Notes: generated by a model not told the origin, from the letters alone. Counted from the stretch's first letter, positions 1-9,410 are shown. The stretch is DNA of 64,000 nucleotides from Serinicoccus chungangensis (GCF_006337125.1 NZ_CP040887.1:310001-374000); one strand, 5' to 3'. Made by a program: numbers and translations.

Positions 1-566
1 TGGTAGCCGAGGTAGTAGGCGACCCCGATGGAGTTGACCACGATGAGCCCCATCGCCCACGCGAGACGGCGCACGACCCGGGTGTCGGGGTGGGAGTAGA
101 CCACGATGAGGTAGGCCGCGGCGCCGTAGATGAGGATGGCCTCGGAGGCGTGCCCCGAGGGGTAGCTGATGCCGTACCAGCCGTGCTCCACCGCCCCGCC
201 GTTGAAGAAGCGCCCGGAGACGTCGTCGGCCTTGGGGGAGGTGCGGGCCAGGACGACCTTGAGGCCGCCGACCACGGCGTAGAAGCCGATCTCGGCGGCG
301 GCGGCGACGAGGATGGGTCGCCAGGTGCGGTGCTTCCACGCGAGGACGAAGGCCACGGCGAGCAGGACCGGGAGGCAGACCGCCTGGCCGGCGACCGCGT
401 TGGGCACCTGGTCGAGGAAGTCGGTCCACCGGGGCGTGAGGTCGTCGGACCAGAAGCCGTGCAGCGAGCGGTCCACCTGCCGCAGCGGGCCCGCGACCAG
501 CGCCGTCACCAGCACCAGGGCACCGATGAGCACCGGCAGGCTGGTGAGACGACGGAGGGTCAGCAT
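1..566 (-). CDS. PAP2-family membrane phosphatase (C-terminus cut by window edge)
   Basis: Read on the minus strand from an ATG at 566; 188 codons are visible and the frame stays open at base 1. The product has several hydrophobic segments (about residues 10-25, 60-77, 85-105, 142-157, 168-186). It carries the first two PAP2 signature motifs: K103 followed by ARTSPK (105-112, usual form KX6RP) and YPSGH (135-139) with the catalytic-site His. The third motif (SRX5HX3D) should lie just past the edge, because the visible end reads VAYYLGY, which normally runs into it. Members dephosphorylate lipid phosphates such as phosphatidate or undecaprenyl pyrophosphate at the membrane; the substrate cannot be told here. 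The upstream region holds two palindromic repeats and no clear operator. Confidence 0.85.
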   Translation of the reverse strand, partial: MLTLRRLTSLPVLIGALVLVTALVAGPLRQVDRSLHGFWSDDLTPRWTDFLDQVPNAVAGQAVCLPVLLAVAFVLAWKHRTWRPILVAAAAEIGFYAVVGGLKVVLARTSPKADDVSGRFFNGGAVEHGWYGISYPSGHASEAILIYGAAAYLIVVYSHPDTRVVRRLAWAMGLIVVNSIGVAYYLGY

Positions 567-690
567 GATGTCCTACGGTAGGGAGGGAGTCTGGGACGAG
601 CCTGAGGTATGCCCCGTTGCACCTCGGCTGACCCTTCATTTTAGCGAAGGGTCTCCGGGCCTGCAGGTCGAAACGCCCGGCCTGCCGGAC

Positions 691-729
691 TGTGCGCGCC
701 GCTGGCCCCGGGAGGGCCACGACCGCACA
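691..729. repeat. REP-like 39-bp palindromic element, copy 1
   Basis: An imperfect palindrome with outer arms TGTGCG/CGCACA and an inner GGCCC/GGGCC stem. It shares the central block TGGCCCC(T/G)GGAGGGC with two other copies of the same length (765-803 and 4822-4860). It is intergenic, upstream of the PAP2 gene and downstream of the MOSC gene. Confidence 0.75.
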
Positions 730-764
730 CGGGCTGGGCCGGTCAGGGTGGGTGAGGGCCCGGT

Positions 765-803
765 CGTGCGCGGTGGTGGCCCCTGGAGGGCCAAGACCGC
801 ACG
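765..803. repeat. REP-like 39-bp palindromic element, copy 2
   Basis: Outer arms CGTGCG/CGCACG, inner block GGTGGCCCCTGGAGGGCCA. It lies 12 bp past the stop codon of the leftward MOSC gene, so it may also act as that gene's transcription terminator. Same family as 691-729 and 4822-4860. Confidence 0.8.
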
Positions 804-814
804 CGGTGCAGCGG

Positions 815-1354
815 CTACACGGGCGTCAGCGCCATCAGCGGGCCGTCCGGTGCCGTGACCCTGATGTGGTCGCCCGGCCGCACCGTGCCGCCGCGGGTGA
901 CGACGGCCATGACGCCGGTGAGCCGCTCCACCGCGCCGTCGCCGTGCCGGCGCAGCACCTGCCGGAGCAGCCCGGGCTGGAAGTCGTCGATCTGGTAGCA
1001 CGGGTTGCGCAGCCCGGTGACCTCCACCTCCGCCTCGCCCAGCGCGAGCCGGGCTCCCCGGGACAGCCCGAGCAGGTCGATGCCGGTGGTCGTGACGTTC
1101 TCCCCCAGGTCGCCGGGGTGCACGGTGTGGCCGAGCCCGGCCAGGTCGTCGAGGAGCTCGGCGTGGAGGAGGTGCACCTGGCGCAGGTTCGGTGAGGTCG
1201 GGTCCTTCGCCACGCGCGACCGGTGCTGGACCGTGGTGCCGGCGTGCGCGTCGCCCCGCACGCCATACCCCTCGACGAGCCCGATCTCGGCGACCGGTCC
1301 CTTGCTGAACTCGTGGACGGGGCTGAGCTGCACGGCGAGCACGCGGGACGGCAT
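815..1354 (-). CDS. MOSC domain-containing protein
   Basis: 179 residues from the ATG at 1354 (inside GGTATGCCG). A longer in-frame start exists at 1483, but the extra 43 residues are low-complexity R/P/A and the MOSC fold begins at MPSRVLAVQLSP. MOSC domains (molybdenum cofactor sulfurase C-terminal family) carry an invariant Cys thought to hold sulfide; here it is C119 in GLRNPCYQID, and GDLGENVTT (81-89) is another typical MOSC block. Stand-alone MOSC proteins of this size resemble YiiM/YuaD, which act on N-hydroxylated substrates or in sulfur transfer to metal clusters. The gene stands alone, with a palindromic repeat just past its stop. The family is clear, the substrate is not. Confidence 0.85.
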   Translation of the reverse strand: MPSRVLAVQLSPVHEFSKGPVAEIGLVEGYGVRGDAHAGTTVQHRSRVAKDPTSPNLRQVHLLHAELLDDLAGLGHTVHPGDLGENVTTTGIDLLGLSRGARLALGEAEVEVTGLRNPCYQIDDFQPGLLRQVLRRHGDGAVERLTGVMAVVTRGGTVRPGDHIRVTAPDGPLMALTPV

Positions 1355-1539
1355 ACCCGCATTCTGCCGTCCCAGCGCCACGCCGGTGTCGACCGGCCCA
1401 GCCACGCACGTGCGCACCTGGGCCGGGACGGACGGGCGTGTCGCCGGGACCGGGGGCCGGCGGGCGGCGGGCCGGCGCGGCATACCCCTGGTCGTGCCCG
1501 CGCTGCGGTCCCGGGTGCGGAGGTGCCATCATCGGGAGA

Positions 1540-2406
1540 ATGCGTTTCCTCTCCATCCAGAGCCACGTCGCCTACGGCCACGTCGGCAACTCGGCCGCCG
1601 TCTTCCCGCTGCAGCGTCTCGGGCACGAGGTGTGGCCGGTGCTGACGGTCAACTTCTCCAACCACACGGGGTACGGCGCGTGGGGCGGCCCGCTCATCGC
1701 GGCCGACGACGTGCGCGCCGTCGTCGCCGGCATCGAGGACCGGGGCGTGCTCGGCACCGCCGACGGGGTGCTCTCGGGCTACCTCGGCGGCGAGGAGATC
1801 GTCGACGTCGTGGTCGACGCGGTGGCCCGGGTCAAGGCGGCCAACCCCGACGCCACCTACACCTGCGACCCGGTCATGGGCAACGCCACCTCGGGCTGCT
1901 TCGTGGCGCCGACCATCCCGCCGCTGATCCGCGAGCGGGTGCTGCCGCACGCCGACATCATCACGCCCAACCAGTTCGAGCTCGGCTACATGACCCACAC
2001 CGAGCCGGACAGCCTGGAGTCGACGCTGGAGTCGGCCGACCGGGCCCGCGAGCTCGGGCCGCGCACCGTGCTGGTCACCAGCGTGCTGCGCCCGGAGCGC
2101 GAGCCGCAGCCCGACGGCGGCGAGACCATCGAGATGCTGGCCGTCGACGACGAGGGGGCCTGGCTGGTGGCGACCCCGCGGCTGCCGATCAAGGCCAACG
2201 GCTCGGGCGACGTCACGAGCGCGCTCTTCACCGCGCACTACCGGGAGACCGGGTCGGCCGCGACCGCCCTGGAGCGGACGGCGGCCAGCGTCCTCGAGCT
2301 GCTCCAGGTGACCATCGACTCCGGCGAGCGCGAGCTGCGGCTGGTGCAGGCGCAGGAGGCCTTCGTGGCCCCTGGGCGGGCGTTCACCGCCACCCAGGTG
2401 CGCTGA
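1540..2406 (+). CDS. pdxY: Pyridoxal kinase
   Basis: 288 residues, matching the usual PdxY length of about 287. Phosphorylates pyridoxal with ATP to pyridoxal 5'-phosphate in the B6 salvage route (ribokinase-like fold, cytosolic). The N-terminus MRFLSIQSHVAYGHVGNSAA is the typical PdxY/PdxK opening with the substrate-binding region, followed by NHTGYG, DPVMG at about 113-117, and the anion-hole motif NGSGD (220-224) with the catalytic Asp. The ATG at 1540 was chosen over an upstream in-frame ATG at 1438 because the extra 34 residues are not family-like. Monocistronic in appearance; the next gene starts 28 bp downstream on the same strand and may be co-transcribed. Confidence 0.92.
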   Translation: MRFLSIQSHVAYGHVGNSAAVFPLQRLGHEVWPVLTVNFSNHTGYGAWGGPLIAADDVRAVVAGIEDRGVLGTADGVLSGYLGGEEIVDVVVDAVARVKAANPDATYTCDPVMGNATSGCFVAPTIPPLIRERVLPHADIITPNQFELGYMTHTEPDSLESTLESADRARELGPRTVLVTSVLRPEREPQPDGGETIEMLAVDDEGAWLVATPRLPIKANGSGDVTSALFTAHYRETGSAATALERTAASVLELLQVTIDSGERELRLVQAQEAFVAPGRAFTATQVR

Positions 2407-2434
2407 GGCCCGGACCGACCGAAGGAGGCGCCGG

Positions 2435-2743
2435 ATGGCGACACCGCCGAAGGGTGTGCAGGAGGCGGCGCAGCGGGCGCTGCGCTGGATCGAGGACGGC
2501 AAGGCCGGGAAGAACTTCACCGACACCGGCCGCACGCGGGCGAAGCAGTTGGCCGACGGCGACGACGTCAGCGAGGAGGTGCTCAAGAAGATGCGCGCCT
2601 ACTTCCGCCGGCACGAGGCGGACAAGGACGCCGAGGGGTTCACGAACGGCGGCGACGGCTTCCCGTCCCCGGGCCGCGTGGCCTGGGACGCCTGGGGCGG
2701 TGACCCCGGCCAGCGCTGGGCCGAGAGCGAGCTGGACGACTGA
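2435..2743 (+). CDS. Small conserved hypothetical protein (phage-associated type)
   Basis: 102 residues, charged, no signal peptide or membrane segment. The start MATPPKGVQEAAQRALRW follows a GAAGGAGG ribosome-binding site. The body alternates helical stretches (about 6-18, 32-62) and ends with a conserved-looking block RVAWDAWGGDPGQRWAES (about 81-98). From memory, this WxxWGGDxGxxWA ending, preceded by a basic helix and a motif of the type RARQLADGDxVSxExxxxMxxYFxRHExDK, is found in small proteins and domains near phage head-maturation genes as well as in chromosomal genes. I cannot assign a function. It sits 28 bp after pdxY and converges on the isocitrate-lyase-family gene. Confidence 0.75.
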   Translation: MATPPKGVQEAAQRALRWIEDGKAGKNFTDTGRTRAKQLADGDDVSEEVLKKMRAYFRRHEADKDAEGFTNGGDGFPSPGRVAWDAWGGDPGQRWAESELDD

Positions 2744-2758
2744 CCCGGGTCCCGACGC

Positions 2759-3520
2759 TCAGCGCCAGGGGGTGACGAGCTCGGTGACCTTGTCGGTGAG
2801 CGCCTTCTGCAGCAGCGGGCCGAACGTGATGCGCTGGACGCCGAGCGAGCGCAGCTGCTCGAACGAGCCGGAGGGCGCGCCGTCGACGGGGTGCGCGGTG
2901 ACGTTCACCGGCCCCGACAGGCCGTAGAGCAGGGCGCGCAGGGTGTCGGCGTCCGGGACCCGCACGGGGTAGACGCACCGTGCACCGGCGTCCTCGCACG
3001 CCCGCAGGCGGGTGAGCGCCTCGGCCAGCGGGTCGTCGTACGTCACGACCTGGCCCATGAAGGCGTCGGTGCGGGCGTTGACCACCAGCTCCACCCCGGC
3101 CTCGTCCGCGGCCGCGCGCAGGGCACCGATGTAGTCGGCGTGCTCGCGGACCTCGCGCAGGCGGCCCTGGCTGTGCACCGTGTCCTCGATGTTGATGCCG
3201 GCCACGCCCGCCTCGAGGGCCCGCTCGACCAGCTCGGCGGCGGGGGTGTCGTAGCCGGACTCCAGGTCGGCGGTGACCGGCACGTCGACGGCCGCGGTGA
3301 TGCGGCGTATGCCGTCCAGCGCGTCGTCCAGGCTCATGCCCTCGTTGTCCTGCTGGCCCCGGGAGTCGGCCAGGGGGTGGCTGCCCACGCTGAGCGCGGG
3401 GAAGCCGGCGTCCACGACGGCGTGGGCGGACCACACGTCCCAGACGGTCGGCAGCACGAGGGTCTGGCCGGTGTGGTGCAGACGGAGGAGCTCGGAGGCG
3501 TGGCGGGCGACGTCGGTCAT
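2759..3520 (-). CDS. Isocitrate lyase/phosphoenolpyruvate mutase family protein
   Basis: 253 residues from the ATG at 3520. A (beta/alpha)8-barrel enzyme of the ICL/PEPM superfamily, which forms or cleaves C-C or P-C bonds on 2-oxo/2-hydroxy acids with Mg2+. The sequence shows LPTVWDVWSAHAVVDAGFPA near the N-terminus, the metal-binding VTADLESGYD at about 82-91, INIEDTV at about 110-116 and VNARTDAF at about 146-153. The usual KKCGH lyase loop of true isocitrate or methylisocitrate lyases is absent, so it belongs to the short uncharacterised branch, often annotated oxaloacetate decarboxylase-like. Its ATG overlaps the TGA of the upstream MerR gene (ATGA), so the pair is translationally coupled. 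Confidence 0.85.
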   Translation of the reverse strand: MTDVARHASELLRLHHTGQTLVLPTVWDVWSAHAVVDAGFPALSVGSHPLADSRGQQDNEGMSLDDALDGIRRITAAVDVPVTADLESGYDTPAAELVERALEAGVAGINIEDTVHSQGRLREVREHADYIGALRAAADEAGVELVVNARTDAFMGQVVTYDDPLAEALTRLRACEDAGARCVYPVRVPDADTLRALLYGLSGPVNVTAHPVDGAPSGSFEQLRSLGVQRITFGPLLQKALTDKVTELVTPWR

Positions 3521-4209
3521 GGCCCGAGCATGCCAGACCGCACGGACGGGGTGCCGCTGACGGCCACGTGCTGCTGGGCGAGGCGGCGCAGCGCCGCGAG
3601 CACGGGGTCGATGAGCACGGTGCCCAGCACGACGTGGCGCACCGCCGCCTGGGGCGAGGTCCGGGGCACCGACTCGACGTCGGTGCGGCCGATCTGCTCG
3701 ACGGCGTCGGCGTACCGCGTCATCCGCTCCTCGTCCACGCCCAGCCCCGCCCGGTCGCAGGCGGCCCACGCGGCCTCGAGCTGGTCGAGGACCGGGTCGC
3801 CCGGGTGCACCTGCCAGCCGCGGCCCGCGACGAACCGACGTGCGCGGTCGCCGACCGTGCCGGGGTCCTCGTCGGACGGTGCGGTGCTCGGGTCCGGTCG
3901 GGGGTCGGCCCCCGGCCCTCCCTCGGCCCCGGTCACCGCGGGCAGCGAGCGCTGCGCGGCGGCCATGACGTCCACCGCGGAGAGGTCGGGCTCCTCGATC
4001 GCGGCGAGCACCCGCCGGACCGACGCCAGGCTCAGCCCGCCGACCTCGGTCAGGGCGCGGACCAGCGTGAGCCGCTCGACGTGCGTGGCGTCATACCTCG
4101 CCTGGGTGCGGGACACTGTCTCGCCGGGGTGGAGCAGCCGCTCGCGCAGGTAGTACTTGACCGTCGCCACCGGCACCCCGGTCGCCGCGGACAGGTCGGA
4201 GATCCGCAT
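3517..4209 (-). CDS. MerR-family transcriptional regulator
   Basis: 230 residues. The N-terminal winged-helix MerR domain is plain: MRISDLSAATGVPVATVKYY gives the helix-turn-helix (residues 1-20), then an LHPGE wing, RYDATHVERLTLVRAL, and a helical region to about 75. The remaining 150 residues have no Cys-rich metal site and form an uncharacterised effector domain, so an organic ligand is more likely than a metal. A good ribosome-binding site (AGAGGTG) precedes the ATG. The gene is divergent from the DUF4188 gene across a 70-bp region holding a concentric inverted repeat, and is coupled to the downstream ICL/PEPM-family gene. It probably controls both directions. Confidence 0.88.
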   Translation of the reverse strand: MRISDLSAATGVPVATVKYYLRERLLHPGETVSRTQARYDATHVERLTLVRALTEVGGLSLASVRRVLAAIEEPDLSAVDVMAAAQRSLPAVTGAEGGPGADPRPDPSTAPSDEDPGTVGDRARRFVAGRGWQVHPGDPVLDQLEAAWAACDRAGLGVDEERMTRYADAVEQIGRTDVESVPRTSPQAAVRHVVLGTVLIDPVLAALRRLAQQHVAVSGTPSVRSGMLGP

Positions 4210-4219
4210 ACATCACCTC

Positions 4220-4268
4220 TTGACACTGGAGAGTAGCACTATCCAGTATGGGTAGTGACACTCTCCAG
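4220..4268. promoter_or_regulatory. Nested operator/divergent promoter of the MerR locus
   Basis: Two inverted repeats share one centre (4247). The outer arms CTGGAGAGT (4226-4234) and ACTCTCCAG (4260-4268) are a perfect 9-bp match. The inner arms CACTATCC (4237-4244) and GGGTAGTG (4250-4257) match at 7 of 8. A TTGACA hexamer (4220-4225) lies on the plus strand immediately left of the outer arm. It fits a MerR-type operator between an autoregulated regulator (start 4209) and its target (start 4280). Confidence 0.75.
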
Positions 4269-4279
4269 AGGAGCCTGAC

Positions 4280-4912
4280 ATGCCCGCACCCCAGACGCAC
4301 GCCCACGACGGCGAGCTCGTCGTCTTCCACATCGGCATGACGATCCGCAAGGCCCACCGGCCCGACCTGTGGCTGCCGGTCGTCCGGGCGATGCCGCGCA
4401 TGCTCACCGAGCTGGCCCGCAACACGGAGGCGGCCGCGCGCGGGGAGGCTGAGGACCTGGGCTTCCTCGGGGCCACCACGCTCGTCGGCGCCCGCGGGCC
4501 GTGGGTGGTGCAGTACTGGCGGTCGGTCGACCACCTCTACGCCTACGCCCGCGCGGCCGACCACGCCCAGCTGCCGGCCTGGCGTGCCTTCAACCGGGTG
4601 GCCCGACGGCACCCGGGCGCCGTCGGCATCTGGCACGAGACGTATGCCGTGCCCGCGGGCGGGGTGGAGACCCTCTACGTCGGCGGCGCCGGCACCGGGC
4701 TGGCGGCCGCGACCGGCGCCGTCCCCGCGACCCGGCGTGGCACGGACGCGCGCGAGCGGCTGACCTCCGGGCCGCTGCCTGCACCGGTGGCACCCGCCCC
4801 GGCGGAGCGCCGGCCGGTGCTGTGCGCGCTCGTGGCCCCTGGAGGGCGACCAGCGCGCACGGTCTCAGGGGTAGCTGGCAGCCGGTGGACGGTCCGCGGC
4901 TCAGGGCCGTAG
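4280..4912 (+). CDS. DUF4188 family protein (putative antibiotic-monooxygenase-fold protein)
   Basis: 210 residues. Residues 10-150 match the DUF4188 pattern: VVFHIGMTIRK near the start, LWLPVVRAMPRML, LGFLGATTLVG, WVVQYWRSVDHLYAYAR, HETYAVPAGGVETLYV. The family is related to dimeric alpha/beta-barrel monooxygenases, with no firm biochemical role. The last 50 residues (after about 165) are low-complexity and run through the third copy of a palindromic repeat (4822-4860), so the C-terminus looks extended by repeat insertion. The gene converges on the sulfotransferase gene with a 12-bp overlap. It is probably under control of the divergent MerR regulator through the operator at 4220-4268. Confidence 0.8.
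   Translation: MPAPQTHAHDGELVVFHIGMTIRKAHRPDLWLPVVRAMPRMLTELARNTEAAARGEAEDLGFLGATTLVGARGPWVVQYWRSVDHLYAYARAADHAQLPAWRAFNRVARRHPGAVGIWHETYAVPAGGVETLYVGGAGTGLAAATGAVPATRRGTDARERLTSGPLPAPVAPAPAERRPVLCALVAPGGRPARTVSGVAGSRWTVRGSGP
4822..4860. repeat. REP-like 39-bp palindromic element, copy 3
   Basis: Outer arms GTGCGCGCT/AGCGCGCAC are a perfect 9-bp inverted repeat, with the inner block GTGGCCCCTGGAGGGC as in copies at 691 and 765. It lies inside the 3' end of the DUF4188 reading frame at a convergent gene junction, where it could also terminate transcription. Confidence 0.8.
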
Positions 4913-5608
4913 GGCACGCTCCCGCAGCGCCTCGTAGGCCGGGCGGCAGGCCTCGGCCACGGCGGCGTCGTGGTCGCTCAGCTGCACCTCGCGCGGCCGG
5001 TAGGCGGTGAAGCCGGTCGAGGCGACGACGGCGTCGTACCAGTGCGGCGCCCACACCCCGTCGGAGTCCCGCGGCCCGGCCGGCCAGGAGAGCATCCGGT
5101 CGGTGAAGTCGATGCCGAGCCAGTCGCACAGCCAGCGCAGGTAGGCCTCCGGGTCCCGCAGGAAGTCGGCCGCGTCGATGACCGGAGGCGAGCCCAGCAG
5201 GTCGGAGAGGGTGAGCTGCTGCAGCAGGCCGATGTCCTCGGGCCGGCAGGCCTCGCGGGAGCGGACGTAGGAGGCCACCACCTCGGCGGGGTCGCGGACG
5301 AGCAGGACGTGGCGCACCTCCCGGGCCCAGGTCAGGTCGTCGCCGTCGAGGTAGTGGTGGGTCATCTGCTTGGAGTAGGACACGGCCGCGTCGGTCGGGG
5401 CCAGCAGCGCCCGGGCCACCTCCGCCGGGTCCGTGGGCTGGGAGGCGATGACCTCCTCGCGCGCCGGGTGATCGATCCCCGTGCGGTGCAGGTATGCCGC
5501 GTAGAAGGGCTCGTCGAAGACCTCGCTGTCCGGGCGGTTCTCCCAGGCCCGCATCATCGCGGTCGAGATGTTGCGCGGCCCGGACCACATCGCGAGCCGG
5601 ACGGTCAT
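4901..5608 (-). CDS. Sulfotransferase-like P-loop protein
   Basis: 235 residues from the ATG at 5608. The start MTVRLAMWSGPRNISTAMMR carries the 5'-phosphosulfate-binding loop in its sulfotransferase variant (WSGPRNIST in place of TYPRSGT). A later HVLLVRDPAEVVASY block (about 92-107) is the typical 3'-phosphate-binding strand-helix of PAPS sulfotransferases. Members transfer sulfate from PAPS to a hydroxyl or amine; the acceptor is unknown. The ATG overlaps the TGA of the upstream class-IV aminotransferase gene, so the two products are made together. As I recall, plant and algal 'BCAT-like' proteins carry these two domains in one chain, which supports a shared function. Confidence 0.82.
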   Translation of the reverse strand: MTVRLAMWSGPRNISTAMMRAWENRPDSEVFDEPFYAAYLHRTGIDHPAREEVIASQPTDPAEVARALLAPTDAAVSYSKQMTHHYLDGDDLTWAREVRHVLLVRDPAEVVASYVRSREACRPEDIGLLQQLTLSDLLGSPPVIDAADFLRDPEAYLRWLCDWLGIDFTDRMLSWPAGPRDSDGVWAPHWYDAVVASTGFTAYRPREVQLSDHDAAVAEACRPAYEALRERALRP

Positions 5609-6543
5609 GGCGCGCTCCGGCGGGCGGCGTCGGCGGCGACGTGCTCGGCGTACCAGCCCTGGAGCCGTTCCACGACCGGTCCCCGCGCGCCGGTCCCGAT
5701 GGTCCGCCCGTCCACCGAGCGCACCGGCACGACGCCGGCGAAGGTGCCGGTGACGAAGGCCTCCTGCGCGCTGTAGACGTCGGTGAGGCTGAAGGTCCGC
5801 TCGTGCGCGGGCAGGCCGCGGTCGCGGCACACGCGCAGGACGTTGCCGCGGGTGATGCCGGCGAGGCAGAAGCGGCCGTCGCTGGTCCACACCTCCGGCT
5901 CCTCCGGGGTGCCCTTGACGACGAAGAAGTGGGTGCTGTTGCAGGTCGCCACGAAGCCGTGCGGGTCGAGCATGAGCGCCTCGTCGGCACCGGCGGTGTA
6001 GGCCTGGATGCAGGCGGTGATGTCGTTGAGCTTGCTGTGCGCGTTGAGCTTGGGGTCCAGCGTGTCCGGCGTGGCGCGGCGCACGTGGGTGGTGAACAGG
6101 GTGATCCCCTCGCGCACCGTGGCCGGCAGCGGCTCCTTGTGCTCGGGGATGATGACGACGGTGGGCGGGCCGATGGTCACCCGGGGGTCCTGGTAGGGCG
6201 TCGACTTCACCCCGCGCGACACCATGAGGCGGAGATGCACGCCGTCGCGCATGTCGTTGGCCCGCAGCACCTCGTGGACCGCCGCGGTGAGCTCCTCCCG
6301 GGTCATCCCGAGGTCGAGCATGATGGCCGTCGCCCCCTCGGACAGCCGGTCGAGGTGCTGCTCCCAGAAGACCGGCTGGCCGTCGTGGACGCGCACGCCC
6401 TCCCACACGCCGTCGCCGAGGACGAAGCCGGAGTCGAAGACCGACACCACCGCCTCGGCCCGCGGCTTCAGCTCGCCGTTGACCCAGATGAGGATCTGCT
6501 CGTTGCGGGGGTCGTCGCCGTGGTCGTGGGTTCCGTGGGGCAC
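5605..6543 (-). CDS. Class IV (branched-chain-type) PLP aminotransferase
   Basis: 312 residues, fold type IV. PLP-dependent, transferring amino groups between branched-chain or D-amino acids and 2-oxoglutarate. Visible signatures: WVNGELKPRAEAVVSVFDSG (20-39) and GDGVWEG (43-49) near the N-terminus, the probable Schiff-base lysine K171 in LNAHSKLNDI, and EAFVTGTFAGVVPV near the C-terminus. These are closer to the IlvE/DAAT-like family than to PabC, but substrate cannot be fixed by eye. The start at 6543 follows a gap of 63 bp to the divergent HAD gene. It is translationally coupled to the sulfotransferase-like gene downstream. Confidence 0.85.
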   Translation of the reverse strand: MPHGTHDHGDDPRNEQILIWVNGELKPRAEAVVSVFDSGFVLGDGVWEGVRVHDGQPVFWEQHLDRLSEGATAIMLDLGMTREELTAAVHEVLRANDMRDGVHLRLMVSRGVKSTPYQDPRVTIGPPTVVIIPEHKEPLPATVREGITLFTTHVRRATPDTLDPKLNAHSKLNDITACIQAYTAGADEALMLDPHGFVATCNSTHFFVVKGTPEEPEVWTSDGRFCLAGITRGNVLRVCRDRGLPAHERTFSLTDVYSAQEAFVTGTFAGVVPVRSVDGRTIGTGARGPVVERLQGWYAEHVAADAARRSAP

Positions 6544-6606
6544 CCGGCCAGCCTAGGGGTAGACGACGGCGCGGCGAGGAGGTCCGCCATCGGGTAGACA
6601 GGAGGG

Positions 6607-7317
6607 ATGACTCCGACACGCGACACCGTCCTGCTGGACGTCGACGGCACCCTGGCCGACTCGACCTACCACCACGCCCTGGCGTGGGCGCGGGCGTTCG
6701 CGCGCTTCGACCTCACCCCGCCGCTGTGGCGGGTGCACCGGGCGATCGGCATGGGTGGGGACAAGCTCATCGCCGTGGTGACCGACGACGACGTGGAGGA
6801 CCGGGTCGGTGACGACCTGCGGGACACCTGGGAGCAGGAGTACTCGCGCCTCCTCGACGAGGTCGTGCTGCTGGACGGGGCCCGTGACCTCGTGCTGTCG
6901 CTGCACGGGCGCGGGCTGCGGGTGGCCCTGGCCTCCTCGGGCAAGAAGCGGTTCACCGACCACGTCATCGAGCTGCTCGACCTGCCCGACGGGGTGCTGA
7001 GCACCGTCACCACCTCCGAGGACGCCGAGCAGTCCAAGCCGGCGCCGGACATCCTCGGCGTCGCCCTGCGGCGGGCGGGGGGTGAGCGCGCGATCCTCGT
7101 CGGCGACACGTCGTACGACGTGGCCTCCGCCGCCCGGATGGACGCGCCGTGCGTCGTGGTGCGCTCCGGTGGCTTCGGGGTGCAGGAGCTGCGGGACGCC
7201 GGGGCCGTCCTCGTCGTCGACGGCCCTCGTGACCTGGTCGACGCCGACTGGGACGCGCTGTGCCGGGCCGAGCCGCCCGAGGGCTCGGACGACCCGCAGG
7301 AGCCGTTGCCGCACTGA
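6607..7317 (+). CDS. HAD-superfamily phosphatase (phosphoglycolate phosphatase-like)
   Basis: 236 residues. HAD motif I is LLDVDGTLAD (nucleophile D11, acid D13), with a helical cap inserted from about residue 17 to 90. Motif II is ASSGKK at about 102-107, motif III lysine lies in QSKPAPDI (about 138-145), and motif IV is VGDTSYDVASAARM (about 164-177). This arrangement (cap type C1) is that of phosphoglycolate phosphatase/beta-phosphoglucomutase relatives. Substrate not determinable. A GACAGGAGGG Shine-Dalgarno sequence precedes the ATG. It is divergent from the aminotransferase and is followed by the heat-shock operon promoter region. Confidence 0.85.
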   Translation: MTPTRDTVLLDVDGTLADSTYHHALAWARAFARFDLTPPLWRVHRAIGMGGDKLIAVVTDDDVEDRVGDDLRDTWEQEYSRLLDEVVLLDGARDLVLSLHGRGLRVALASSGKKRFTDHVIELLDLPDGVLSTVTTSEDAEQSKPAPDILGVALRRAGGERAILVGDTSYDVASAARMDAPCVVVRSGGFGVQELRDAGAVLVVDGPRDLVDADWDALCRAEPPEGSDDPQEPLPH

Positions 7318-7349
7318 CCCGCGCCGGGAATGTTCCTGCCCGCCACGAG

Positions 7350-7370
7350 GTTGAGCCTGGTGAACTCAAC
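7350..7370. promoter_or_regulatory. HAIR operator 1 upstream of dnaK (HspR site)
   Basis: Arms GTTGAGC (7350-7356) and ACTCAAC (7364-7370) separated by exactly 7 bp, the geometry of the HAIR element CTTGAGT-N7-ACTCAAG bound by HspR in actinobacteria. The dnaK start is 110 bp downstream. Confidence 0.88.
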
Positions 7371-7414
7371 TTGACTGAGCCTCGGTTTGACAAGACGCCA
7401 GGCCGCTCCGCAGA

Positions 7415-7435
7415 GTTGAGCGCAGACGTGTCAAC
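7415..7435. promoter_or_regulatory. HAIR operator 2 upstream of dnaK (HspR site)
   Basis: Arms GTTGAGC (7415-7421) and TGTCAAC (7429-7435), again with a 7-bp spacer; six of seven positions of the right arm fit the HAIR consensus. The spacing to site 1 is 65 bp centre to centre. Confidence 0.78.
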
Positions 7436-7479
7436 CGCGGCGCGCAACGAACGCCACGACATACCAAGGAGAGCAGTTC

Positions 7480-9410
<1,931 letters not shown>

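Noticed and set aside
4220..4268. Metal-responsive (MerR/ZntR/CueR) operator
   Set aside because: The regulator has no Cys-rich metal-binding C-terminus, and the neighbours are not metal transporters.
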